From contig JANTGD010000039.1 of the NCBI GenBank assembly GCA_024763135.1, forward strand, positions 1 to 15,577: DNA of 15,577 nucleotides, given 5' to 3'. This DNA comes from Thiotrichales bacterium (GTDB lineage Bacteria; Pseudomonadota; Gammaproteobacteria; UWMA-0217). Shown piece after piece: positions 7,393 through 14,154 of the stretch. The first letter of the stretch is position 1. Each line of letters starts with the position of its first letter. Below the pieces are notes generated by a model. That model ran no database searches. It saw only the letters and a list, made by a program, of their open reading frames with translations, and was not told the origin of the DNA. The translations under genes and the position numbers were made by a program.

Positions 7393-8199
7393 ACATTCCT
7401 CGTACAGTTGGTTTGGGCCGCAGTTTAACGCATCCTCGGGGCGCCACGGAGTTTGAAACAATTCCCACAAGGGTTCTACTCCGCACCCTACTAAAGAGGT
7501 GCCGCAAAACGACTCTATCGGCGGATTGCTGTGCGGCAAGCGTCATGATGCATGCCTAAACGCTTTGAGTTGATGCGTCAGTGGCAGGACCAGTCTCATT
7601 AAGACGATCCCTCGTGAATCACTCACGGCGTAATGTGCATTCAGTCCACGCTTATCGGAGATTTATTGCTCGGGTCTTTAATCACTAAAGGCGCTCGCCT
7701 CATAACCGATAGAGACAGTAAGCATCGCCAAATCGAATACAGGCCTCCACAGCACACGGTCACCTACATCGAGAGCGGCTGGAACGGATCACAAAGGAGA
7801 TCAAATAGCCCAAAAGCAGGATGAACGAGCGGAATCAAGCAAGCGAGGCCCGCTATGATTCACTTTTCATTCACTTTGTGTTGGTAAACTACAACAGTAT
7901 TTGACAAAAACGGTCTGGAAACACGAGCGTGACATTAAGTACCAGTCCTAGGCGTCACCCCCATTTCAGGGTGTTGCGAAAAAGACACATGAAAGATAGG
8001 GTCATTATTCAGCTGTTTGAACTGTGACCTCGTTGAGAGAAGCTCTTGATTACTTTAGGTATAGTCACCATAGTTTACAAACTTCTTCAATATTATGAGT
8101 TACATTCTCTACATAACTGGTGAAGTGATCGGCCATTAGTAGGGATAAATACAACACTGATCACAGAGTTATCGCTTGAAACGTAAGGTAAAGAGAACC
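7393..8199. other. 807-base stretch without a supported gene, between prlC and dacB regions
   Basis: No open frame here has a good ribosome binding site plus recognisable protein sequence. It does contain a small hairpin CGTGA-ATCAC-TCACG (7613-7627), two copies of ATTCACTTT 11 bases apart (7858-7877), and a hairpin CACCC/GGGTG with an 8-base loop (7956-7973). TTGACA at 7901-7906 has no matching -10 box at normal spacing. The divergent promoters for prlC (minus) and the downstream plus-strand genes must lie somewhere in this stretch, but I cannot place them. Confidence 0.5.
7858..7877 (+). repeat. Direct repeat of 9 bases with 11-base period
   Basis: ATTCACTTT occurs at 7858-7866 and again at 7869-7877, separated by TC. 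An 11-base period places both copies on nearly the same face of the helix, as in binding sites for response regulators. The sequence is AT-rich and short, so chance is possible. It lies 24 bases before a TTGACA but without a visible -10. Confidence 0.3.
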
Positions 8200-8367
8200 A
8201 TGAACCAAAATTCGCAAGGAGAACCCCCGAGTCACAACCCATTCCTTAAAAATGTCGCTCATCACGTGTGTGAAGCCAGACGTAGAGCGCATGCTAGCTC
8301 GACAAAGACACGAGAACCACAACAAAAAGAAGATATCGATGTCGTCGTTTTCCGAAGCCGAGATTAA
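8200..8367 (+). CDS. Small basic hypothetical protein (55 aa)
   Basis: ATG at 8200 opens a 55-codon frame whose product starts MNQNSQGEPPSHNPFLKNVA and contains a strongly basic patch (EARRRAHASSTKTR) followed by the acidic and hydrophobic stretch KEDIDVVVFRSRD. A purine-rich AAAGAGAA stands 5-6 bases before the ATG and can act as a ribosome binding site. The frame extends 8 codons further up to a TTG, with worse start context. It has no signal peptide, membrane segment or Cys motif, and I recognise no family. A hairpin cluster begins 16 bases after its stop. It might be a real small gene or a chance frame. Confidence 0.4.
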   Translation: MNQNSQGEPPSHNPFLKNVAHHVCEARRRAHASSTKTREPQQKEDIDVVVFRSRD

Positions 8368-8382
8368 GCTCTAGGGTAAGGG

Positions 8383-8471
8383 TCATCCGAACGATGAAGT
8401 TCGGGTGAATCCCGGGTTTCACCTCCTCCTATTCACTCAGTCGCATGGGTGAGCGGATAACGCTCTGCGAC
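8383..8471 (+). promoter_or_regulatory. Hairpin-rich leader upstream of the dacB-like gene
   Basis: Three stems are packed in 89 bases. Stem A pairs TCATCCGAAC (8383-8392) with GTTCGGGTGA (8399-8408), 10 bp including one G-T pair, loop GATGAA. Stem B is the near-perfect palindrome GGTGAATCCCGGGTTTCACC (8404-8423). A and B share bases 8404-8408, so they cannot form fully together. Stem C pairs GTCGC (8440-8444) with GCGAC (8467-8471) and inside it GAGCG with CGCTC around GATAA. No run of U follows stem B (the sequence is TCCTCCTATT), so a standard terminator is unlikely. It may be an attenuator-like leader of dacB, or a 3' end for the small gene at 8200. I do not recognise a known riboswitch. 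Confidence 0.4.
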
Positions 8472-8495
8472 AGCACCTAAGACACTGCTGCTTTC

Positions 8496-9710
8496 GTGGG
8501 AGATCCCAGCATTTTTTCCATTCGTCTTAGCCCTCTACTCCTGGTGCTCGTGCTATCGGCCACCTCGGCAAGGGCGCAGCCTTGTGGGCAATCATTTAAG
8601 CAACTGGAAAACATCAATGCGGCCGCCGCGCTACTTATCGATGCGCAAGGCCGGATACAGTGTGCTTATCATGCCGAAACACCCTTAGTTCCCGCCTCAA
8701 CCCTCAAACTGTTAACCGCATGGGCTGCACTCCGTACCTGGGGGCCGCAGGCACGCTTTAAAACTGAATTCTTCCTGGATGCACACAAACAGCTCTATAT
8801 CAAAGGGTATGGCGATCCATTCCTGGTTTCCGAAGAGCTGAAGGCCGCTATGGCAGCTGTAGCAAAAAGGCTACCCAGCACCAAAATAGCGCGAGTCCTC
8901 CTGGATGATAGTTTTTTTTCATCCACCATCCATATCGATGGTCGGTCCCTCAGTTCAAATCCTTACGACGCACCATCAAGTGCGATCGCTGCGAACTTCA
9001 ATACTGTTTACCTGCAGAAAACCTTAAACAGAATTGCCTCTGCTGAGCCACAAACCCCGCTTGTTCCAATCTCCCGGGCCTTGGGCCAAACGCTCGATAC
9101 TCCACTTGCACGCATCAACCTACACTCGCGTGAACTAGCCGTGAAATATGTGGGGGAGTTGGCCGAGGCCTACCTCGCTGACAACGGAATTAGCACCGCG
9201 CAGGGAGTTGGCATCGCGCAGGTACCCAAGCAGGCGAAAAAAATTTACACGCATCTCAATAGTCGTACCTTGGAAGAAGTGCTCACTGCCATGCTGAAAT
9301 ATTCAACCAACTTTATTGCCAACCAGATATTCCTCAAGCTTGGAGCGCAGCAGCTGGGTGGGCAAGCGACGGTGAAAAAAGCCAGGCAGGCTATGAAGCG
9401 TCAGATCAACGAAGCATTTGGTTGGACAACTTTTGAAATTTTCGATGGCGCAGGGCTTTCGCGGCGCAATCGTTTGTCCGCGCATCAATTGGTCGAGCTA
9501 CTCAAGGCGCTTGAGCATTACCCGACGCTGTTACCTTCTCGGCAAAACGGCATACGCGCGAAAACCGGCACCCTAAAGGGTATCAAAACATTAGCGGGTT
9601 ACATTCACGACGACAATGCTGATGCGCGCTTCGCGATTCTCATTAATGAGCCTACGAATGCTCGCTTACGCTACGACGTGCTGGAATACTTTACGACACA
9701 GCTTGAGTGA
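8496..9710 (+). CDS. dacB: D-alanyl-D-alanine carboxypeptidase/endopeptidase, PBP4 family (S13)
   Basis: The product is a periplasmic low-molecular-weight penicillin-binding protein that removes terminal D-Ala from peptidoglycan and cuts D-Ala-mDAP crosslinks. All three serine-enzyme motifs are visible, in the 404-aa numbering from GTG: S68-TL-K71 (VPASTLKLL), S270-T-N272 (KYSTNFIANQ) and K356-T-G358 (RAKTGTLKG). DGAGLSRRNRLSA before the KTG motif is typical of S13. The signal peptide is RLSPLLLVLVLSATSARA. The protein is shorter than E. coli PBP4 (477 aa), most likely through smaller inserted domains between the first two motifs. The start is uncertain: GTG at 8496 has no ribosome binding site, while GGGAG (8498-8502) stands 8 bases before an in-frame ATT at 8511 that would give MFSIRLSP, a better signal-peptide start. 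No in-frame ATG is available nearby. Confidence 0.9.
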   Translation: MGDPSIFSIRLSPLLLVLVLSATSARAQPCGQSFKQLENINAAAALLIDAQGRIQCAYHAETPLVPASTLKLLTAWAALRTWGPQARFKTEFFLDAHKQLYIKGYGDPFLVSEELKAAMAAVAKRLPSTKIARVLLDDSFFSSTIHIDGRSLSSNPYDAPSSAIAANFNTVYLQKTLNRIASAEPQTPLVPISRALGQTLDTPLARINLHSRELAVKYVGELAEAYLADNGISTAQGVGIAQVPKQAKKIYTHLNSRTLEEVLTAMLKYSTNFIANQIFLKLGAQQLGGQATVKKARQAMKRQINEAFGWTTFEIFDGAGLSRRNRLSAHQLVELLKALEHYPTLLPSRQNGIRAKTGTLKGIKTLAGYIHDDNADARFAILINEPTNARLRYDVLEYFTTQLE

Positions 9711-9906
9711 TACACGATTTTAGTCGCTGAGCTAACAAGGCTGATATCGGTCGGCCTGCGTGGGAGGAACCCGGGTTTTGTTTGCATACGAGCCACATCC
9801 AGAAATCCTCGAAACACTGCTGCATTGCGCACTCCCGCTCCAATCTATTTATAACCTTTGATCGCACGGCGCTCTATGTGTTTTTTTCGCGCTTCTCGGG
9901 ACGAGA

Positions 9907-9923
9907 TGGCACAACTTGTGCCA
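9907..9923. repeat. 17-base perfect palindrome between convergent genes
   Basis: TGGCACAACTTGTGCCA has 8-base arms around a single C. It lies 197 bases after the dacB-like stop and 40 bases after the glycosyltransferase stop (minus strand), so it sits where the two genes converge. No T-run follows on either strand within 10 bases, so it is either a weak terminator stem or a protein-binding dyad. The remaining 252-base gap also carries a T7 run at about 9882-9889 without a strong stem before it. Confidence 0.4.
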
Positions 9924-9962
9924 CAAGGTGAATCACGCACCCGTTAGCTCACAGTTGGATAG

Positions 9963-11033
9963 TTACTGGTGCGTAGCGGCTACACGTGTTTCGGAATTTC
10001 CCGCCTCTCGTTTTGGAAATCCCAATTCCGTAAGATATTCATGAAAATAGTCCACGGTAAACGATTCAGTGCACTGAGAATTCGCAAATGCTGCCCCAGC
10101 CTCAGCAATACGATGTCGTAAAGCAGTATCTTCTAATAATAGTTGGATGCGCTCAACCAGCGTGTCAACATCACGCACGGGGTAAGTCAACGCGTTTTCC
10201 CCCGATTGCACATAACCTTCCATCGCGACCGAATCAGTGACGATGGTTGCGCGTTCCAGATAGAACTGCGAAATAATACTGCCGTGCCCACAGGGTACAG
10301 TAGCAGACCTTAACGGTAGCACCATAAAACTGGAATAACGTGCAATATTCAAGGCCTCAGCATACGGAATATTCGATAACAGCTCGACATTGTCTGGTAT
10401 TTCCAGCCCGGCGATACTTTTTGGCGACGCGACCACCACCAGCTTTTCGTCAGGCAGGCGTCGCATGGCAGCGAAAAGCGTTGCATAATCCCGCCCTTCC
10501 CCGCCCATTGCAGCGATATACTCCCCTTCGATGAGCGGCTTGGCATCCTCGGGTACCGTTGGCTTTCCCACGCTCCAGGGCACCATGCGAAAACGGTCCT
10601 GCGGTAGTTTCAATAATTGTGGATAGTGCTGCGCTTCGACATTGGTAAAACTGATGAAACGATCCACGTTACGTAACGCCAACCGCAGCAGAATGCGAAA
10701 AAGCGGTCCGTAATCATCGTAGTCTGGCATGGTATAGGCCCATGCAAGATGCGTCGTATGGCAACCCAACAAACGCTTACAAATTGCAACCGACAGGGCA
10801 CTGCGCTCACCATGCGTAACAATCAGGTCCGCGCGACGCGCCTGCCAAACAGCGCGCATTGCTGCTACATAGCGGGCAATATAGGGTTTTTGAATTCGGT
10901 TGATACGCGGCGTATCGGTGGTGGAGATAAAAGACCATGACAAGCGCGGATCAGCTGCATCAGCTATCCATCTCCAGCGCGCAATTTCTTCCACGTAGTC
11001 ACCGCTGTATTCTTGAATATGGATTATCTTCAT
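9963..11033 (-). CDS. Glycosyltransferase, GT4-like (GT-B fold)
   Basis: The 356-aa cytoplasmic protein resembles GT-B glycosyltransferases that move sugars from nucleotide donors to lipid or polysaccharide acceptors. The N-terminal half has Rossmann-like strands (KIIHIQEYSGDY, ADLIVTHGERSALSVAI, RFISFTNVE); the linker RFRMVPWSVGKP is typical. The C-terminal half has YIAAMGGEGRDYATLFAAMR, IPYAEALNIARYSSFMVLPL and GHGSIISQFYLERATIVTDS, the donor-binding region, where the usual second Glu is in the loop before ATIVTDS. The C-terminus NALTYPVRDVDTLVERIQLLL fits the GT4 end. There is no signal peptide. The ATG (11031-11033) has only a weak GGGAT site. No other polysaccharide gene lies nearby, so donor and acceptor are unknown. 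Confidence 0.82.
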   Translation of the reverse strand: MKIIHIQEYSGDYVEEIARWRWIADAADPRLSWSFISTTDTPRINRIQKPYIARYVAAMRAVWQARRADLIVTHGERSALSVAICKRLLGCHTTHLAWAYTMPDYDDYGPLFRILLRLALRNVDRFISFTNVEAQHYPQLLKLPQDRFRMVPWSVGKPTVPEDAKPLIEGEYIAAMGGEGRDYATLFAAMRRLPDEKLVVVASPKSIAGLEIPDNVELLSNIPYAEALNIARYSSFMVLPLRSATVPCGHGSIISQFYLERATIVTDSVAMEGYVQSGENALTYPVRDVDTLVERIQLLLEDTALRHRIAEAGAAFANSQCTESFTVDYFHEYLTELGFPKREAGNSETRVAATHQ

Positions 11034-11467
11034 GACGTATTCATCCCGCTATTCAGCACGCTGGTCTTCCATCGCAGTCACCGGCACCTCGTGGGAGAGG
11101 CTATTCGAAAATTAGGTAGCCCAGTGCGGACAAAAAAGATATTGCCCTTTTTTTTGGCTCAACCTTTTAGGTATCCACCTACTTTCATCATCGAGTCAAT
11201 ACTATGGACTCAAAACCCCGCCTAGACAAACACCCTTGTCAGAGGGCAGTGGAAGTTACCAAGACAAACTATCGCATAAACTCTTACAGAGCGCCTAATT
11301 CGTCTATGTAACCCAATTAACACCACACCCGGTCTCAGCATCGAGTGTTTACTCAGCAAGACACCCCACCTCTGAGCGTAGATTACCGTTCTTCGCCAAT
11401 CAGTACTCCAACAACTCCGCTTTCAGGACCCACACCGGAGAGTCTATAGGGTGATTCAATTGTTGCG
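11034..11467. other. 434-base stretch between the small acidic gene and the glycosyltransferase
   Basis: I find no gene with a start signal here. The first part on the minus strand (11383-11467) keeps a frame open that overlaps the small acidic gene and reads ESPYRLSGVGPESGVVGVLI, treated separately as a possible frameshift. Small stems are CCCT/AGGG at 11233-11246 and GAGTC/GACTC near 11195-11213, both weak. A run of eight T's occurs at about 11142-11149 on the plus strand. The glycosyltransferase may have its own promoter here; none is clear. Confidence 0.4.
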
Positions 11468-11725
11468 TCAATCGTCGAAGTAGTGGTCAGAATCCAGGTC
11501 CAAGTCTCCTCCGAAACCATCCGGTAACCCGCGCTGCCTGCGCGCGATCTCCGCTGCTTGTGGATCTTTCTCTTCTGCGGGTTGGCTAAACCGCATCTCG
11601 ATAACCGCAGTATCAGGAATGACTTCCGATTCCATCTCATACATGCCGGTGGGTTGAGAAAAATCATCGATTGACTCGAACTGTAGCTCTATCTCTGTCA
11701 TCGACAGCTGCATAGTGTTGTCCAT
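11468..11725 (-). CDS. Small acidic protein of unknown function (85 aa)
   Basis: The chosen ATG (11723-11725) follows AGGGAG by about 9 bases; an in-frame ATG 7 codons earlier has no such site. The product is strongly acidic: many Glu and Asp residues, a middle segment ESEVIPDTAVIEMRFSQPAE, a short basic patch ARRQRGLPDG, and the tail GGDLDLDSDHYFDD. It has no cysteine, signal peptide or membrane segment. It starts 27 bases after the stop of the EEP protein gene, so both are probably on one transcript. I recognise no family. An acidic partner beside a nuclease-fold protein could be a binding partner or inhibitor, but this is inference only. Its frame may be continued in another frame downstream (see findings). 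Confidence 0.6.
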   Translation of the reverse strand: MDNTMQLSMTEIELQFESIDDFSQPTGMYEMESEVIPDTAVIEMRFSQPAEEKDPQAAEIARRQRGLPDGFGGDLDLDSDHYFDD

Positions 11726-11752
11726 AACAATGTTCTCCCTGATCATGTGAAG

Positions 11753-12583
11753 TTAACGCGTAGTTGATGTGCAACCACTGGGTAGAGGTTCGAGTTGTGG
11801 ATTCGCCTGTGGTTGCGGCAACTGAAACTCTACTTCAGTTCTTATCGGCAAATGATCCGAATGATTAACACCTAAAGTCTCTGTTTCACAAGCTTTTAGG
11901 CTCGGTGTCACAAAAATATGATCGAACGCAAGCCGGGGTTCCCAGCTAGGATAGGTCAGCTTGGCCGCTTCAGGCGCTTCAAGCGGTGTATTGGCAAAAA
12001 AGTGGCGAATTTCGCTACTGTCCAACTCACTGTTCAGGTCGCCCATAACCACTACATGATCATAGTGCTTAACGATATTCGCAATGTAACGCAGCTGCCG
12101 GCATCGCGCTCGCGAAGACAGCGACAAATGCGCCAGTATCACAACCAATGGATTATCAGCATCCCCAAAATGAGCTTCCAACGCGCCCCGCCCCGGAATT
12201 CGACTGGGTAGCGAATGCGCTTTGACATAGGATGCTTCGTATCGACTCAATAGCGCCAGACTATTTTGTGCCACGATACCCAAATCGCGGTTAACCCGAT
12301 GATAACAAAAGGGAAGCCCTGCCTTTTTTGCCACATACTCTGGTTGGTGCACAAATTCACTGCGAATGCTTCCGGCATCGAGCTCCAGCAAACCCACAAT
12401 GTCGTAGTCCGCGACGATATTCGCGATACGATCGAGATTACTTTTTCTATTGGGAAAGGGCAGCACATGCTTCCAGCTATTGGTGAAATAATGACGATAT
12501 TTACTAGCTGGTATACCTACTTGTATGTTGTAGGTCAATAATTTGAGCCGCTCGACAGCCTTGTCGTGATTCAAGCCTTGCAT
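11753..12583 (-). CDS. Endonuclease/exonuclease/phosphatase (EEP) family protein
   Basis: The 276-aa protein has the full set of EEP metal and catalytic positions: LLTYNIQ (Asn19), LLELDAG (Glu67), the middle catalytic AHLSLS (His152), GDLNSE (Asp182, Asn184), FDHIFVT (Asp221) and NHSDHLPI (Asp243, His244). Members cleave phosphodiester bonds in nucleic acids or inositol phosphates and lipids; the substrate of this branch, found next to dsbA and cytochrome c4 in Pseudomonas-like genomes, is not known to me. There is no signal peptide. The C-terminal 25 residues are rich in Pro and Gln and poor in structure. The ATG at 12581-12583 is preferred because GAGAG stands 6 bases before it; an ATG two codons earlier directly abuts that site. 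The small acidic gene follows after 27 bases. Confidence 0.87.
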   Translation of the reverse strand: MQGLNHDKAVERLKLLTYNIQVGIPASKYRHYFTNSWKHVLPFPNRKSNLDRIANIVADYDIVGLLELDAGSIRSEFVHQPEYVAKKAGLPFCYHRVNRDLGIVAQNSLALLSRYEASYVKAHSLPSRIPGRGALEAHFGDADNPLVVILAHLSLSSRARCRQLRYIANIVKHYDHVVVMGDLNSELDSSEIRHFFANTPLEAPEAAKLTYPSWEPRLAFDHIFVTPSLKACETETLGVNHSDHLPIRTEVEFQLPQPQANPQLEPLPSGCTSTTR

Positions 12584-13066
12584 CAACATCTCTCTATCTT
12601 TTCAAACAGCTTAGTGTGATGCTTAGATTTGCTGTTGTGCATGAGTCGCAATATCAATGTTGTGTGGCTAAATTGTAACAATACGGTGCGCTGTAAACAT
12701 TCTCATACCCTGGTGAGCATGGCTCAGCTTAAGCTCTGTCAGATTTCACGCTGTTCGACTGACTGTCTTGACGAGCGATCGACAGAAGCAATCGGCCTCA
12801 TTGAATCGAGGCCCTTTGCCTCGGTCGAGCATCCTATCTTGTTTTGCTCCCAGGTGGTTCTCTACTCGCGCGCTAATACATCAGGCTGTGTTCGATAGGG
12901 CAAATATGTGGTACTGAGTCTAATTTTTTCCGGATGGGGCAATGGCAGGGCTATCATCCCATTGCATCTCCATAAGGAACCAAGATCCACTCGCACGGTG
13001 GGCTCGCTAGCCTCGAACAGGCCTCTGGACCCACGCCGCCTGACATCAAGAAGCACGTGGACTGAA
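12584..13066. other. 483-base stretch between dsbA and the EEP gene
   Basis: No gene is supported. It carries two inverted repeats: CGAGGC-CCTTT-GCCTCG (12807-12823), and GCAATGG (12939-12945) with CCATTGC (12959-12965), a 7-bp stem with a 13-base loop. The second one lies about 100 bases downstream of dsbA; on the minus strand an A-run rather than a T-run follows it, so it is not a standard terminator. The promoter for the EEP gene should be near the left end, but I see no clear boxes. Confidence 0.4.
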
Positions 13067-13765
13067 TCAGCTTTTAGCAGCTAATCGCGCGCGCTCTTTA
13101 TCTACAAGAAAATCGACGACACTAAAGAGTTCTTCGTAACTCGTAGCACCTGAATTTAAGACTCGATACCGTCCATTCACAATGAGTGCGGGAACTCCAG
13201 AAACATCATAACTTTTTGTGAGTTCCGCTGCATGGTTTGTTTTGGTGATGACTGCTAACGAATTCATAGCTTCGCGAAACTTGTCGGCATCGATGCCCTG
13301 AGATTCGAAAAAGCGCGCAAAGGCATCCTCTGTAGCAAGACGGCGGTGTTGTTCGTGCATTGCTTCGAACACTCGCCCATGCATAGTGTCTAGCTGTCCG
13401 AGTGCTTCCAGCGTGTAGAACACTTTTCCGTAAATTGTCCAGGAAGGGCTCAAAATGCCAGGCATAGCGATAAATGCGACGTCGTCCGGTTTATTTTTAA
13501 GCCAGTGTTCCAGGGGTTGTTCAAGTCGGTAACAATGCGGACATCCATAGGAGAACAGCTCACGCACTTCAATCTTTCCTGGGGGCACCTCAGTAGGCTG
13601 AGGATCGGATAATAGTTCATAGTGCACACCTTCTTTAAAAGGCGTAGCCTGGTCACCGAGTTTCGCCAACAGCAAGGGTGAATGACCGATTTGTTCTGCA
13701 GCCACTACCCAAAACGGCCAAATCAACACTAAAAACATAAACCCACGAATGTAATTTCGCATCAT
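13067..13765 (-). CDS. dsbA: Thiol:disulfide interchange protein DsbA
   Basis: DsbA inserts disulfide bonds into proteins arriving in the periplasm and is reoxidised by DsbB. The 232-aa precursor has a signal peptide (residues 1-23, hydrophobic stretch MFLVLIWPFWVVA, cleavage after VAA). The active site is CPHC (Cys75-Cys78) in LFSYGCPHCYRLE, the helical insert follows, and the cis-proline is in SGVPALIVNG (Pro192). Length and motifs are standard for gammaproteobacterial DsbA. Several starts are possible (TTG, then three ATGs); the ATG at 13763-13765 is chosen because GGAG stands 6 bases before it. It is downstream of cytochrome c4, but a terminator separates them, so it probably has its own promoter in the 389-base gap. 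Confidence 0.95.
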   Translation of the reverse strand: MMRNYIRGFMFLVLIWPFWVVAAEQIGHSPLLLAKLGDQATPFKEGVHYELLSDPQPTEVPPGKIEVRELFSYGCPHCYRLEQPLEHWLKNKPDDVAFIAMPGILSPSWTIYGKVFYTLEALGQLDTMHGRVFEAMHEQHRRLATEDAFARFFESQGIDADKFREAMNSLAVITKTNHAAELTKSYDVSGVPALIVNGRYRVLNSGATSYEELFSVVDFLVDKERARLAAKS

Positions 13766-14154
13766 TACCATCTCCAAATATTTCGCAAATTATCAGCGTC
13801 AGCAAAAACGCCCATCATCCCGCCACGCTGACCATACAATACTAACCAAATTGCTTTTGTAACGACTCGTTTTATTAATCCAGTTTTGACAATTCGCCAC
13901 GATGTTAAGTGTCGGCACACGCAGCCTAAAAACGCCGCTCCGCGACTCTTGAGGTTCCGCCTAGAGCATCTAACACAGCCCGAGGTTAACTGGATCTGAA
14001 CCGGCGACAACTGTTCGACCTATGGCAGCAAACCATCCAGTGAGCATAAAAAAAGCGGCATGACGCCGCTTTTGAGTTTATTCCAGCCCTGCAACTTGTT
14101 GGTTTGTCCATCGCCTGCAGTGGGCCAAACCTCAAGGCACAACGCATAGCGAAA
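13766..14154. other. 389-base stretch between cytochrome c4 and dsbA
   Basis: The stretch holds the terminator of the cytochrome c4 gene (14051-14073) and presumably the dsbA promoter. An 81-codon minus-strand frame (13765-14010) crosses into the dsbA start and has no ribosome binding site or recognisable sequence. I see no tRNA or other element. Confidence 0.45.
14051..14073 (-). terminator. Intrinsic terminator, bidirectional
   Basis: AAAAGCGGC (14051-14059) pairs perfectly with GCCGCTTTT (14065-14073) around the loop ATGAC. Seven A's at 14048-14054 on the plus strand give a T-run after the stem on the minus strand, so it should end transcription of cytochrome c4, whose stop is about 80 bases upstream in that direction. 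The shorter T4 on the other side allows weaker function on the plus strand. Confidence 0.9.

Noticed and set aside
7393..7432. Similarity of the prlC leader (TCCTCGTACA, CAGTTTAACG) to repeat copy 2
   Set aside because: Only short blocks agree, with different spacing; most of the match is the ribosome binding site itself.
7393..7539. 49-codon upstream extension of prlC
   Set aside because: The ATG at 7390-7392 has a good ribosome binding site and matches the family start; the extension is not like known oligopeptidase A.
7633..7824. 63-codon plus-strand frame
   Set aside because: No Shine-Dalgarno sequence, no recognisable motif, and composition like non-coding DNA.
8290..8386. Tiny hydrophobic minus-strand frame (MTLTLELNLGFGKRRHRYLL and on)
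   Set aside because: The good AGGAGG on that strand is about 35 bases from its ATG, and it is antisense to the better small frame at 8200.
13765..14010. 81-codon minus-strand frame before dsbA
   Set aside because: It has no start signal, overlaps the dsbA start in another frame and resembles no known protein.
13980..14010. GGTTCAGATCC on the minus strand as a tRNA T-arm
   Set aside because: The flanking bases do not pair as a T-stem, and no acceptor or anticodon stem could be found.
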